NCBI GenBank assembly: GCA_029779645.1
Contig: JAKPAC010000038.1
Location: 1-34,682 of the forward strand
Reading direction: 5' to 3'
From: Actinomycetes bacterium
Lineage (GTDB): Bacteria; Actinomycetota; Actinomycetes; Actinomycetales; Microbacteriaceae
DNA: 34,682 nt
Shown: one piece after another, positions 16,620-25,057 of the stretch
Position numbering within the stretch: the stretch's first letter is position 1
Layout of the letters: each line of letters opens with the position of its first letter
Notes under the pieces: model-generated
Seen by the model: only the letters and a program-made list of their open reading frames with translations
What the model was told of the DNA's origin: nothing
Databases searched by the model: none
Made by a program: the position numbers and the translations under genes

Positions 16620-18059
16620 ATGCCCCTCGAGATCCCCGAAGGCTCCGTTCGCGCGGACGCGATGCTCAGTCGCGCCGAGGCGTACAAGCTCGGGCAGAGC
16701 AAGCGCGCGGCGACCCCGCGAGACGCGCTGGCGGTGTTCTCGGCGACGGATGCCCCGGCCCCGGGTGTCGCCGAGGCGACGGCGGGCGAGCGCGACGTGG
16801 TCACCCACCTCGCGCAGCAGAACCTCACCCGCGACCCGGTGCTCGTGCCGCTGCGCATGGAGCGCATGCTCGCGAACCCGTTCGCGTTCTATCGCGGCAC
16901 GGCGGGCCTGATGGCCCTCGACCTCGGCCGCGGCCCGCACTCGGGCATCATGGTCGCCGCGTGCGGCGACGCGCACATCAGCAACTTCGGCTTCTTCGCC
17001 TCCCCCGAGCGCAAGCTCGTCTTCGACCTGAACGACTTCGACGAGGCTGCGGTCGCGCCATGGGACTGGGACGTGAAGCGGCTGGTCACGAGCATCGTGG
17101 TCGGCGGGATGCACGCCGAGTACAGCGAGCGTGAGATCCGCAGGGCCGCCCGGCAGAGCCTGCGCGCGTATCGCAGCGGCCTGACGGCGCTGCAGAAGAC
17201 GAGCCCGCTCGAGCGGTACTACATGCACGGCAACGTCGACTTCGCGCGCAACTCGCTGAGCTCGGAGGGGCAGAACCTCCTGCACGACGCGGTGAAGGCC
17301 GCCGGCAAGCGCACCGCCGAGCGGGTGGTGAGGCGCACGACCGATGTCGGCGCCGACGGCATCCTGCGCTTCGTCGAGCACCCGCCCACCATGACGCGCC
17401 TCGATCCTTCGGCGCTCGGCGAGGGCGCCTCGCGGGTCGAGCTGTTCGCGCAGTATCGCGAGACCGTGCCGCTCGACATCGACACCGTGCTCGCGCAGTA
17501 CGCCCCCACCGACCTCGTCCGCCGCGTCGTCGGCGTCGGCAGCGTGGGAACCCAGTGCTTCCTGCAGCTGCTCCAGGGATCCGACGGCGACGCGCTGGTG
17601 CTGCAGGTCAAAGAGGCCTCGACCTCCGTGCTCGAGCGCTACGGCGGGATCGCCCAGCCGCCCCGCGTGACCGACGGGGTGGCCGCGCACGGGCAGGGCT
17701 TCCGCGTCGTGAATCTGCAGCGGATCCTGCAGGCGGTCTCCGACCCGTTCCTCGGCCACCTGCAGCGCGGCGAGCGCGACTTCTACGTGCGCCAGTTTCA
17801 CGACATGAAGGGCTCGATCGAGCTCGAGGGCCTCGCCTTCCGCCCCTACCTCGACTATGTGCGCACCTGCGGTGCCATGCTCGCGCGCGCGCATGCGCAG
17901 AGCCCCACCGCGGGGCAGATCGTGGGATACCTCGGCACGCTGAATGCGGCGATCGACGCCATCATCGAATGGTCGTTCACCTACGCGCGGCAGTCGCTGC
18001 GCGACTTCGAGGCGGTGCGTGCCGCCCACCCCGACGCGCTCCTGCACGCTCCCGCGTAG
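16620..18059 (+). CDS. DUF2252 family protein
   Basis: 479-residue protein of the DUF2252 family, biochemical role unknown. Two conserved stretches are seen: CGDAHISNFGFF (about 119-130) and FDLNDFDEA (about 138-146). They resemble the catalytic loop (H-G-D-x4-N) and metal-binding D-F-D of aminoglycoside-phosphotransferase/protein-kinase-like folds. Upstream LVPLRMERMLANPFAFYRGT is also a family mark. ATG at 16620 lies 6 bases after GAAACT, a weak -10-like hexamer; longer readings overlap the divergent methyltransferase promoter. It converges on the histidine kinase gene with 11 bp between stop codons. Confidence 0.92.
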   Translation: MPLEIPEGSVRADAMLSRAEAYKLGQSKRAATPRDALAVFSATDAPAPGVAEATAGERDVVTHLAQQNLTRDPVLVPLRMERMLANPFAFYRGTAGLMALDLGRGPHSGIMVAACGDAHISNFGFFASPERKLVFDLNDFDEAAVAPWDWDVKRLVTSIVVGGMHAEYSEREIRRAARQSLRAYRSGLTALQKTSPLERYYMHGNVDFARNSLSSEGQNLLHDAVKAAGKRTAERVVRRTTDVGADGILRFVEHPPTMTRLDPSALGEGASRVELFAQYRETVPLDIDTVLAQYAPTDLVRRVVGVGSVGTQCFLQLLQGSDGDALVLQVKEASTSVLERYGGIAQPPRVTDGVAAHGQGFRVVNLQRILQAVSDPFLGHLQRGERDFYVRQFHDMKGSIELEGLAFRPYLDYVRTCGAMLARAHAQSPTAGQIVGYLGTLNAAIDAIIEWSFTYARQSLRDFEAVRAAHPDALLHAPA

Positions 18060-18070
18060 GCGGCCGCTCG

Positions 18071-19318
18071 CTACGGCCCGGCGGGCGCGCTGGGGGCAAG
18101 CTCGACGCGCACCAGCATGCCGCCTTCGGCACGCGCCTCCAGGCGCAGCCGCGCGCGGAAGCGCTCGGCGATCGCCGCCACGATCGACAGCCCGAGGCCG
18201 TGCCCCGAGGCCGAGGGGGCGGACGCCCTGCCGGCGGCCCGCACGAACGGCTCGGTCAGCGATCGCACGGTGGCGGCGTCCACGAGCTCGCCGCTGTTCT
18301 CCACCATCACGACCGCGCCGCTGCCCGCACCCGCACCGGCCCGCACGCTGGCGGTCACCCAGCCGCCTTCGATGTTGTGGCGGATCGCGTTGTGCACGAG
18401 GTTGTCGAGCAGCTGCCGCGCGAGCACCGGCTCGACGTCGGCGAACGCGGGAGCGGCATCGACGGTCACCCGCACGCCCCGCACCGCGGCCTCGTCGGCG
18501 AGGTCGGCGACGGCCTCGCGCAGCAGCGGCGCGAGATCGATGCGCTCGGGATGCCGCGACGTCGCGTCGATCCGGGCCAGCTCCAGCAGCGCGCCCGCCG
18601 TCTCGATGCTGCGCTCGTTCATGGCGCGCAGCCGCTCCAGCAGTTCGAGCTCTGCGCCCGGCCTCGGCGCGACGGCGCGGGCGTGCTGCTCGATGGCGAC
18701 GTCGAGCATGGCCCGGCTGGTCGCGAGCGGCGTGAGCAGCTCGTGCGAGGCGTTCGCGGCGAACCGGCGCGAGGCCTCGAACGAGCGCTCCAGCTGCGCG
18801 AGCATGGTGTCGAAGTTCGCGGCCAGCTCCGAGAGCTCGTCGCGCGGGCCGACGAGCCCGATGCGGTGCCCCAGATCGCCCTGCGCCGCCCGGTGCGCCG
18901 CCGCGTTGACGTACTGCAGCGGACGAAGCATCCGCCCGGCGACCGCCCAGCCCACCGCGATGCCGACGATCGCGAGCACGATCAGCACGACGAGCGAGGC
19001 GAGCAGGAGCAGATTGAGCAGCTGCTCGCTGGAAGCGACCAGCAGCTCGCTCGCGGGCGTGCTCGGCGTCGCGGGCTCGCCCACGTCGCCGCCGAGCATG
19101 GGCGGCGCGCCGCCCGGCTCGGGCGCGACGACCGACGGGGTCGTCGCCTCGGCCGCGAACTCGTACGTGGGCACGAAGCGCATGAAGACGTAGACCACGG
19201 CGAGCAGGATGACGCCGGCGCCGGTGAGCAGCGCCGAGTAGGTCAGCGCAAGCCGGGTGCGCAGCGTGGCCCGGTACCGGCGGGTGCCGCCGCCGGCCGC
19301 GTCAGGCGCCGATCGCAT
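18071..19318 (-). CDS. Two-component sensor histidine kinase
   Basis: 415-residue membrane sensor. Transmembrane segments at about 22-46 and 102-126 flank a short Pro-rich extracellular loop (about 55 residues). A HAMP region (127-180) follows, then the HisKA domain with phospho-accepting H192 in ASHELLTPL, and an ATPase domain with N-box LLDNLVHNAIRHN and G-box GHGLGLSIV. The small external loop suggests it senses membrane stress or interacts with a membrane partner rather than binding a large ligand. ATG at 19316-19318 overlaps the regulator gene by 17 bp. It likely controls the divergent lipoprotein/adaptor/ABC/FtsX cassette. Confidence 0.95.
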   Translation of the reverse strand: MRSAPDAAGGGTRRYRATLRTRLALTYSALLTGAGVILLAVVYVFMRFVPTYEFAAEATTPSVVAPEPGGAPPMLGGDVGEPATPSTPASELLVASSEQLLNLLLLASLVVLIVLAIVGIAVGWAVAGRMLRPLQYVNAAAHRAAQGDLGHRIGLVGPRDELSELAANFDTMLAQLERSFEASRRFAANASHELLTPLATSRAMLDVAIEQHARAVAPRPGAELELLERLRAMNERSIETAGALLELARIDATSRHPERIDLAPLLREAVADLADEAAVRGVRVTVDAAPAFADVEPVLARQLLDNLVHNAIRHNIEGGWVTASVRAGAGAGSGAVVMVENSGELVDAATVRSLTEPFVRAAGRASAPSASGHGLGLSIVAAIAERFRARLRLEARAEGGMLVRVELAPSAPAGP

Positions 19319-19961
19319 AGCCGATCCCCGCCACGGTCGTGATGATCGCCGGCTCGCCGAGCTTGCGCCGCAGCGTGCTGATCGTGACCTTGACCGACTG
19401 CGTGAAGGGGTTCGCGTTCTCGTCCCACGCCTTCTCGAGCAGCGTCTCGGCGCTCACCACACCCCCGCCCGCCCGCATGAGCTGCTCGAGCACCGCGAAC
19501 TCCTTGGGCGTCAGCGACACCGGGCGCCCGGCCCGCGTCACCTCGTGCCGGAACGGGTCGAGCCGGAGGTCGCCGACCTGCAGCACGGGCGGCAGCGCCG
19601 TGAACTGGCGGCGATGCAGGGCGCGCAGCCGCGCGAGCAGCTCGGCGAACTCGAACGGCTTGCCGAGGTAGTCGTCCGCGCCGAGCTCGAGCCCGGCGAC
19701 CCGGTCGTCGAGGTGCGCGGCGGCCGTGAGCATCAGCACCGCCGGGCCCGCCGGCTCCTGGGCGAGCCGGCGGCACACGTCGTCGCCGTGCACGCCGGGA
19801 ATGTCGCGGTCAAGCACGACAACGTCGTAGTCGTTCGTCGCGACCGCGACGAGCGCCGCGTCGCCGTCACGGGCGACGTCGGCGGCGATCGCATCCAGCT
19901 CGAGACGCGCTCGAATCGCCTCGGCGAGAAACGCCTCGTCTTCCACGATCAGCACCCTCAC
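19302..19961 (-). CDS. OmpR-family response regulator
   Basis: 219-residue cytosolic regulator. Receiver domain: acidic pair E7/D8, phospho-acceptor D51 (VVVLDRDIPG) and K101 (GKPF). C-terminal winged helix of OmpR/PhoB type with VSLTPKEFAVLEQL and TISTLRRKLGEP. It starts at GTG 19959-19961, with AGGAGA 8 bases upstream; a far longer in-frame reading upstream is a shadow of other genes. Partner kinase overlaps downstream. The gene diverges from the efflux cassette and probably binds the inverted repeat at 20031-20052. Confidence 0.95.
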   Translation of the reverse strand: MRVLIVEDEAFLAEAIRARLELDAIAADVARDGDAALVAVATNDYDVVVLDRDIPGVHGDDVCRRLAQEPAGPAVLMLTAAAHLDDRVAGLELGADDYLGKPFEFAELLARLRALHRRQFTALPPVLQVGDLRLDPFRHEVTRAGRPVSLTPKEFAVLEQLMRAGGGVVSAETLLEKAWDENANPFTQSVKVTISTLRRKLGEPAIITTVAGIGYAIGA

Positions 19962-20030
19962 GCAGCGGCTCTCCTCATCACGTCGAAACCTGCACGGCCC
20001 CAAGCAGTCAAACAGATCGACCTTGGCAAA

Positions 20031-20052
20031 AGGTAAAGGGGCGGCTTTACCT
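20031..20052. promoter_or_regulatory. Inverted repeat AGGTAAAG-N6-CTTTACCT between regulator and efflux cassette
   Basis: The arms at 20031-20038 and 20045-20052 are exact 8 bp reverse complements with a GC spacer of 6. TTGGCA at 20023-20028 could serve as a -35 for the plus-strand genes. The dyad lies in the only regulatory gap between the divergent two-component genes and the efflux cassette. It is the best candidate operator, for the response regulator or another repressor. Confidence 0.6.
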
Positions 20053-20128
20053 CCTCGCAACCCCGCCGCTGATGAAGTGGTGGTCTCGGGCGCATCGCCC
20101 GCCGCATCGATACGCAAGGAACCCGCAC

Positions 20129-20656
20129 ATGCCCTCCACCACCACCGCCGCCGCCGCCCGCCTCGCCCGACGCACGCGCTCGGGAGCGCTCGGATGCATC
20201 GCCGGCGCCGGGCTGCTGCTCGCGCTGAGCGGATGCGCGCCGGCCGCGACGCCCGAGTTGGAGTCGGGCTCGTACGAGCGCTCGGTGCAGGACTGGCGGA
20301 TGAAGATCGACGACTGCATGCTGGCGGCGGGCTTCGACCTGCGTGCCGCTGGTGACACCGGCGAGCCCTCGGCGTCGATCGATCTGTCGCAGTTCGACAT
20401 GGTCGCCTTCGACGCCGCCTACGCGGGGTGCATCGACGACATCGGCGACGCTCCGATCGACGAGAGCCTGCCCAGCGAGGAGGAGCTCTTCGAGTCGCAG
20501 CTGATCTTCGCGAAGTGCATGCGCGAGGCCGGATACGACTACCCCGACCCGGTGAAGGGCTCCGGCGGCATGGGGCCGGCCTTCGGCCCCGAGACCGACC
20601 CCGACGTCGTCGAGGCATGCTCGGCGGTCGCGTATGACGAGGCCGGCAGCAAGTGA
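20129..20656 (+). CDS. Small lipoprotein with duplicated Cys-Met-x-x-Ala-Gly motif
   Basis: 175-residue predicted lipoprotein: signal peptide ending LLALSGC with lipidated C36. The mature part holds four cysteines (C63, C101, C130, C164) in two similar halves: CMLAAGFD (63-70) and CMREAGYD (130-137), each followed about 34-38 residues later by another Cys. The second motif, AKCMREAGYDYPDP, resembles the CMR-x-x-G-x(3)-PDP motif seen in many actinobacterial lipoproteins of unknown function. ATG at 20129 has AAGGA 8 bases upstream. It overlaps the adaptor gene by 4 bp (GTGA). It may be the substrate-capturing or accessory part of the ABC system. Function not known. Confidence 0.85.
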   Translation: MPSTTTAAAARLARRTRSGALGCIAGAGLLLALSGCAPAATPELESGSYERSVQDWRMKIDDCMLAAGFDLRAAGDTGEPSASIDLSQFDMVAFDAAYAGCIDDIGDAPIDESLPSEEELFESQLIFAKCMREAGYDYPDPVKGSGGMGPAFGPETDPDVVEACSAVAYDEAGSK

Positions 20657-21750
20657 GCACCGGCAGGCGCACCGCGATCACCATCGCCGCGACCGCCGTC
20701 GTGGTGATCGCCGCCGCCGTGCTCGGGTGGTTCCTGCTGCGCCCGTCAGGATCGGCCGGCGACGCATCGACGCCGCTCGACATCGAGACCGCGCAGGTCG
20801 AGCGCGGCGAACTGCGCGAGCAGCTGCGAGCGCAGGGCACCCTCGCATACGCCTCGCCGCACACCCTCGGCACGCCGCTGGGCGGCACGCTGACGGGTCT
20901 GCCTGCGATCGGCACGACGGTGGGCGCCGGGCAGGAGCTGTTCCGGGTCGACGACCGCCCGATCGTGCTCATGCTCGGCGAGCTGCCGGTGTGGCGCTCG
21001 TTCGAGTCGGGCATGAGCGCCGGCCGCGACGTGCTGCAGCTCGAGACGAACCTCGCCGCGCTCGGGTTTCTCAGCCGCACACCCGACGAGAAGTTCGACT
21101 GGCACACCAGCCGCGCGGTCGAAGACTGGCAGAAGTCGGTCGGCCTCGATCGCACAGGCATGATCGAGCTCGGCCGCATCGTCTTCGCTCCCACCGAGCT
21201 GCGCGTCGCCGCGCACGAAGCCGCGATCGGCGCGCCCGCCGGCGAGCAGCTGGTCGCGGTGACGAGCACCGCGAAGCAGGTGCAGGCGTTCGTCGACACC
21301 GCGCAGCAGGCGCTGGTCGAGGTGGGAGCCGTCATCGAGGTGACCCTGCCCGGCGGCATCCCGAGCGAAGCGACCGTCGTCGCGACCGGCGCACCCGTCG
21401 AGCGCGACGGGGCCAGCGGCAAGACGCTGAAGATTCCCGTCACGCTCACACTGAATGACCCCGAGGCCGGCGCTGCGCTCGACAACGTCTCGGTGAGCCT
21501 GCGGCTCACGGTCGTGCGCGCCGAGGACGCGCTGATCGTGCCGGTGTCGGCGCTGCTCGCGCAGCCGGGCGGCGGGTTCGCGGTGCAGCTCGTGACCGGG
21601 GAAGCCGCAGCGGGCGGCGCCCCGGGCTCGGGAAAGCCGGGCCCCGCCACGACACTGGTGCCGGTCGAGCTCGGCGCCTTCGCCTCCGGGTTCGTGGCCG
21701 TCACGGACGGCGCCCTCGCCGAGGGCGACGTCGTGGTGGTGGCCAAGTGA
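20653..21750 (+). CDS. Peptidoglycan-binding/HlyD-like efflux adaptor
   Basis: 365-residue membrane-anchored protein. A single N-terminal transmembrane segment (8-29) is followed by a beta-rich HlyD-like part (VERGELREQLRAQGTLAYAS). A peptidoglycan-binding helical domain is inserted at about 118-174 (GRDVLQLETNLAALGFL, AVEDWQKSVGLDRTGMI), and the protein ends in a barrel/hairpin part with VPVSALLAQPGGGFAVQLV. This architecture is common in Gram-positive adaptors that sit next to MacB-like ABC pairs. GTG start at 20653 overlaps the lipoprotein stop, and the end overlaps the ATPase start, so the four genes form one coupled unit. Confidence 0.9.
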   Translation: MSTGRRTAITIAATAVVVIAAAVLGWFLLRPSGSAGDASTPLDIETAQVERGELREQLRAQGTLAYASPHTLGTPLGGTLTGLPAIGTTVGAGQELFRVDDRPIVLMLGELPVWRSFESGMSAGRDVLQLETNLAALGFLSRTPDEKFDWHTSRAVEDWQKSVGLDRTGMIELGRIVFAPTELRVAAHEAAIGAPAGEQLVAVTSTAKQVQAFVDTAQQALVEVGAVIEVTLPGGIPSEATVVATGAPVERDGASGKTLKIPVTLTLNDPEAGAALDNVSVSLRLTVVRAEDALIVPVSALLAQPGGGFAVQLVTGEAAAGGAPGSGKPGPATTLVPVELGAFASGFVAVTDGALAEGDVVVVAK

Positions 21751-22448
21751 GCCGGCCCGTGGTCGAGCTGCGCGGCGTCACGCGCAGCTTCGGCGCGCCC
21801 CCGACGGTCGCCCTTGCCGGGGTCGACCTCACCGTCGACGAGGGCGAGCTGCTGGCGATCGTCGGGCCGAGCGGCAGCGGCAAGTCGACCATGCTGAACA
21901 TCATCGGCTCGCTCGATCGCGCATCCTCCGGCACCGTTCGCATCGCGGGGCACGACATCGGCGGCATGAGCGACGCCGAGCTCTCGGCGCTGCGGGCCTA
22001 CACGATCGGCTTCGTGTTCCAGCAGTTTCACCTCGCCGAGGGCGTCACCGCGCTCGACAACGTCGCCGCCGGCCTGCTGTACACGGGGCTGCCGGCGCGC
22101 CGCCGCCGCGAGCGCGCGCAGCGTGCCCTCGAGCAGGTCGGCCTTGGCGAGCGCGTCGGCCACCGGCCCCACCAGCTCTCGGGCGGCGAGCGCCAGCGAG
22201 TCGCGATCGCCCGCGCGGTGGTCGGCGAGCCGCAGCTGCTCCTGGCCGACGAGCCGACCGGGAGCCTCGACACGCGATCCGGCACCGACGTCCTCGAGAT
22301 TCTGCGCGGGCTACACTCCGCGGGCACCACCGTGCTCGTGATCACCCACGACAACGACGTGGCCGCGCAGATGCCGCGCCGCGTGCACGTCCGTGACGGC
22401 CGCATCGTCTCCGACGAGCGCTCCGCCCCGGCTGGAGCCGCCGCATGA
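21747..22448 (+). CDS. ABC transporter ATP-binding protein (MacB/LolD type)
   Basis: 233-residue ATPase. Walker A GPSGSGKST (40-48), Q-loop FVFQQF, signature LSGGE (144-148), Walker B LLLADE (164-169) and switch H201 (ITHD) are all intact. Sequence style, including VALAGVDLTVDEGELLAIVG, fits the MacB/LolD/FtsE-like family that drives type VII mechanotransmission rather than bulk import. GTG start at 21747 overlaps the adaptor stop by 4 bp and its stop overlaps the permease start by 4 bp. Confidence 0.96.
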   Translation: MSRPVVELRGVTRSFGAPPTVALAGVDLTVDEGELLAIVGPSGSGKSTMLNIIGSLDRASSGTVRIAGHDIGGMSDAELSALRAYTIGFVFQQFHLAEGVTALDNVAAGLLYTGLPARRRRERAQRALEQVGLGERVGHRPHQLSGGERQRVAIARAVVGEPQLLLADEPTGSLDTRSGTDVLEILRGLHSAGTTVLVITHDNDVAAQMPRRVHVRDGRIVSDERSAPAGAAA

Positions 22449-23701
22449 GCCGCATCGACGCCCAGCCCGTCGACGAGACGCACGAGGCGCGCCTGATACC
22501 ACCCGCGGCCCCCGCGCGCCCGAAGCGCTCCGTCCTCCGGCCAGGCGACCTCTTCTCGCTCGGCCTGCACGGTCTGAAGGCGCGCCCGATGCGCGCGATC
22601 CTCGCGTCGCTCGGCATCGCCATCGGCATCGCCGCGATGATCTCCGTCGTGGGCATCTCGACGTCCAGCCAGGCGCTCGTCAAGGAGAAGCTCGCCGCGC
22701 TCGGCACGAACCTGCTCACCGTCACGGCGGGCACCGACCTGTTCGGGGCGGCAGCGCCGCTCCCGGAGGGTGCACTGGCTTCGATCCGCCGCATCCCGGG
22801 CGTTGAGCATGCCGGGTCGACGGCCACGCTCGAGGGCATCGGCGTGTACCGCAGCGTCGAGATCGAGGCATCCCGAACCGGCGGCCTGAGCGTGGCGGCC
22901 GCAGATCCCGGGCTGCTCGCCGCGACTGGCGCCAGGCTGCTCGATGGCGCGTGGCTGAACGAGGCCACCGCCCGGTTTCCGACCGTCGTGCTCGGCCACA
23001 CCGCGGCCGAGCGGCTCGGCCTGCAGCAGGCGGGCGCGCTCGTCTGGCTCGGCGGGCACGAGTTCAGCGTCATCGGCATCCTCGATCGCTCGCTGCTCGC
23101 GCCCGAGCTCGACACCTCCGCGCTCATCGGAGCGCCGATCGCCGCGGAGCTGTTCGGCTTCGACGGCAGCCCGACCACCATCTACGAGCGCTCCGACGAA
23201 GCGCTCGTAGACGAGGTGCGAGCGCTGCTGCCCGGCACCGTGAACCCCGCGGCGCCGAACGAGGTCAAGGTCAGCCGCCCATCGGATGTGCTGGCCGCGA
23301 AGAACACGGTCGACCAGGCGTTCACCGGGCTGCTCGTCGGCGTCGGCTCGATCGCGCTGCTCGTCGGCGGCATCGGCGTCGCGAACACGATGGTGATCTC
23401 GGTGCTGGAACGCCGCCGCGAGATCGGCCTGCGCCGCTCGCTCGGCGCGACCCGACGCCACATCCGCCTGCAGTTTCTGTTCGAGGCCGTGCTGCTCTCG
23501 GCGCTCGGAGGGCTCGCGGGCACCGTGCTCGGGTGGGTGATCACCGCGATCGCCGCCGGCGCGAACGGGTGGAGCCTCGCCGTTCCGCCCCTGGTGCTCA
23601 TCGCCGGCGTGCTCGTGACGATCGCCGTCGGAGCGATCGCGGGCGTGCTGCCGGCCGTGCGCGCGGCGCGCACCTCGCCGACCGCGGCGCTCAGCGGGTA
23701 G
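22445..23701 (+). CDS. FtsX/MacB-type ABC transporter permease
   Basis: 418-residue permease with the MacB layout: first transmembrane segment at about 50-75 (RAILASLGIAIGIAAMISVV), a large extracellular domain (about 76-290), then three transmembrane segments in the FtsX domain. The conserved coupling sequence NTMVISVLERRREIGLRRSL is followed by GATRRHIRLQFL. With the ATPase, adaptor and lipoprotein it likely forms an envelope export or stress-response complex. ATGA overlap with the ATPase gene. The 75 bp after it has only a weak GC-rich inverted repeat. Confidence 0.95.
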   Translation: MSRIDAQPVDETHEARLIPPAAPARPKRSVLRPGDLFSLGLHGLKARPMRAILASLGIAIGIAAMISVVGISTSSQALVKEKLAALGTNLLTVTAGTDLFGAAAPLPEGALASIRRIPGVEHAGSTATLEGIGVYRSVEIEASRTGGLSVAAADPGLLAATGARLLDGAWLNEATARFPTVVLGHTAAERLGLQQAGALVWLGGHEFSVIGILDRSLLAPELDTSALIGAPIAAELFGFDGSPTTIYERSDEALVDEVRALLPGTVNPAAPNEVKVSRPSDVLAAKNTVDQAFTGLLVGVGSIALLVGGIGVANTMVISVLERRREIGLRRSLGATRRHIRLQFLFEAVLLSALGGLAGTVLGWVITAIAAGANGWSLAVPPLVLIAGVLVTIAVGAIAGVLPAVRAARTSPTAALSG

Positions 23702-23776
23702 CCCGCGGGGCCTGCCCCCGACCGCCTGATGCGACACCCCCATGCGGGGCGCGCCGCACCGGAGGAAGATGAGGCC

Positions 23777-25057
23777 ATGGCACGCTTTCTGCTCACTGCG
23801 ATGCCGTTCACCGGACACGTCACCCCGATGGCGGCAGTCGCCCGCGAGCTCGTCGGCCGCGGGCACGAGGTGCGGTTCTACACGGGCAGCCGCTTTCGAG
23901 CGCGCGTCGAGGCCGCGGGCGCCACGCTGGTGCCGTGGCGGCAGGCCCCCGATTTCGACGAGCATGACCTGCCGGCCACGTTCCCCCGCCTGCTGGGCAG
24001 GAAGGGCTTCCGTCAGCTGTTCATCAACATGATCGACTGCTTCATCGCGACCGCACCGGCGCAGCTCGACGACCTCGAAGCCGAGTGGGCGCGCGCGCCG
24101 TGGGACGCGCTGGCCGCGGACGAGACCTCGATCGGCGCCGTGCTGTTCAGCGAGAAGCTGAGCCTGTCGTGGGCGACGGTCGCCGTGCTGCCGCTCATGA
24201 TCAGCGGCAGTGCCGGTCCCCCGAGCGGCATGGGCATCGTTCCCGGAACGAACCCGCTGACGCGCACCCGCGACGCGGCCCTGCGCGGGGTGTCCCCGCT
24301 GATCTCGCGGCCGCTGGTCACCGCCATCGACGAGGCGCGAAGCGCCGTCGGGCTGCCCGCGCGGCGCCAGATGATGCAAGACCTGGTCTTCTCGCGGGTG
24401 CTGGTCGCGGCATCCGGCGCGCCCCTGCTCGATTATGACCGCGCCGACCGGCCGCCGCACCTGCACTTCGTCGGCGAGCTCGGCGCAGCCGAAGCGCCGG
24501 CACCGACCTCTCGCATGCCCGGATGGTGGCCTGATCTCGCCGGCCGCCGCGTCGTGCTGGTCTCGCAGGGCACCCTGAACATCGACCCGAACGAGCTGAT
24601 CCGCCCCACGCTCGCGGCGCTCGCCGGCCACGACGTGCTCGTCGTGGCGACGACCGGCGTGCCGGGGCGAGACGTGCTCCCGTTCGCCGTGCCCGCGAAT
24701 GCGCGCGTCGCCGGGTTCGTGCCGTTCGCAGCGCTCCTGCCGCTCGTCACGCTGATGGTGACGAACGGCGGCTGGGGCGGCACGCTCGCGGCGCTGAGCC
24801 GAGGCATCCCGCTCGTGATCGCCGGCGGCGACCTCGACAAGCCCGAGATCGCGGCACGCGTGGCGTGGTCGGGCGCCGGCGTGAACCTGCGCACGGGCAC
24901 GCCCTCGGCGCACATCGTCGGCGAGGCCGTCGACCGTGTGCTCGGCGATCCCGCGTTCCGGCGCGCGGCGGCCCGGGTCGGCGCCGAGCTGCGCTGGCTC
25001 GGCGGCGCCTCACGCACGGCGGAGCTGCTGGAGTCGCGGCTGCTCGCCTCGGCCTGA
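23777..25057 (+). CDS. GT1-like glycosyltransferase
   Basis: 426-residue GT-B fold glycosyltransferase of the UDP-glucuronosyl/MGT macrolide type. The N-terminal domain begins MARFLLTAMPFTGHVTPMAA with the family's GH-P acceptor motif. The C-terminal domain contains VLVSQGTLNIDPNELI and the nucleotide-sugar region TNGGWGGTLAALSRGIPLVI followed by GGDLDKPEIAARV. Most relatives have HGG at that place; here it is NGG, as in a known subset. The Asp/Lys replacing the usual D-Q suggests a changed donor preference. ATG at 23777 is chosen over an upstream ATG at 23729 because it starts at the conserved strand; GGAGGA lies 10 bases upstream. Acceptor unknown (lipid, flavonoid-like or antibiotic). Confidence 0.9.
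   Translation: MARFLLTAMPFTGHVTPMAAVARELVGRGHEVRFYTGSRFRARVEAAGATLVPWRQAPDFDEHDLPATFPRLLGRKGFRQLFINMIDCFIATAPAQLDDLEAEWARAPWDALAADETSIGAVLFSEKLSLSWATVAVLPLMISGSAGPPSGMGIVPGTNPLTRTRDAALRGVSPLISRPLVTAIDEARSAVGLPARRQMMQDLVFSRVLVAASGAPLLDYDRADRPPHLHFVGELGAAEAPAPTSRMPGWWPDLAGRRVVLVSQGTLNIDPNELIRPTLAALAGHDVLVVATTGVPGRDVLPFAVPANARVAGFVPFAALLPLVTLMVTNGGWGGTLAALSRGIPLVIAGGDLDKPEIAARVAWSGAGVNLRTGTPSAHIVGEAVDRVLGDPAFRRAAARVGAELRWLGGASRTAELLESRLLASA

Noticed and set aside
18055..18075. CGTAG/CTACG inverted repeat as a bidirectional terminator between DUF2252 and the kinase gene
   Set aside because: Only a 5 bp stem made mostly of the two stop codons; too weak to call.
22028..24913. 961-codon minus-strand frame opposite the ABC/FtsX and glycosyltransferase genes
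   Set aside because: A long shadow frame produced by high GC content. The plus-strand genes carry intact motifs and coupled overlaps.
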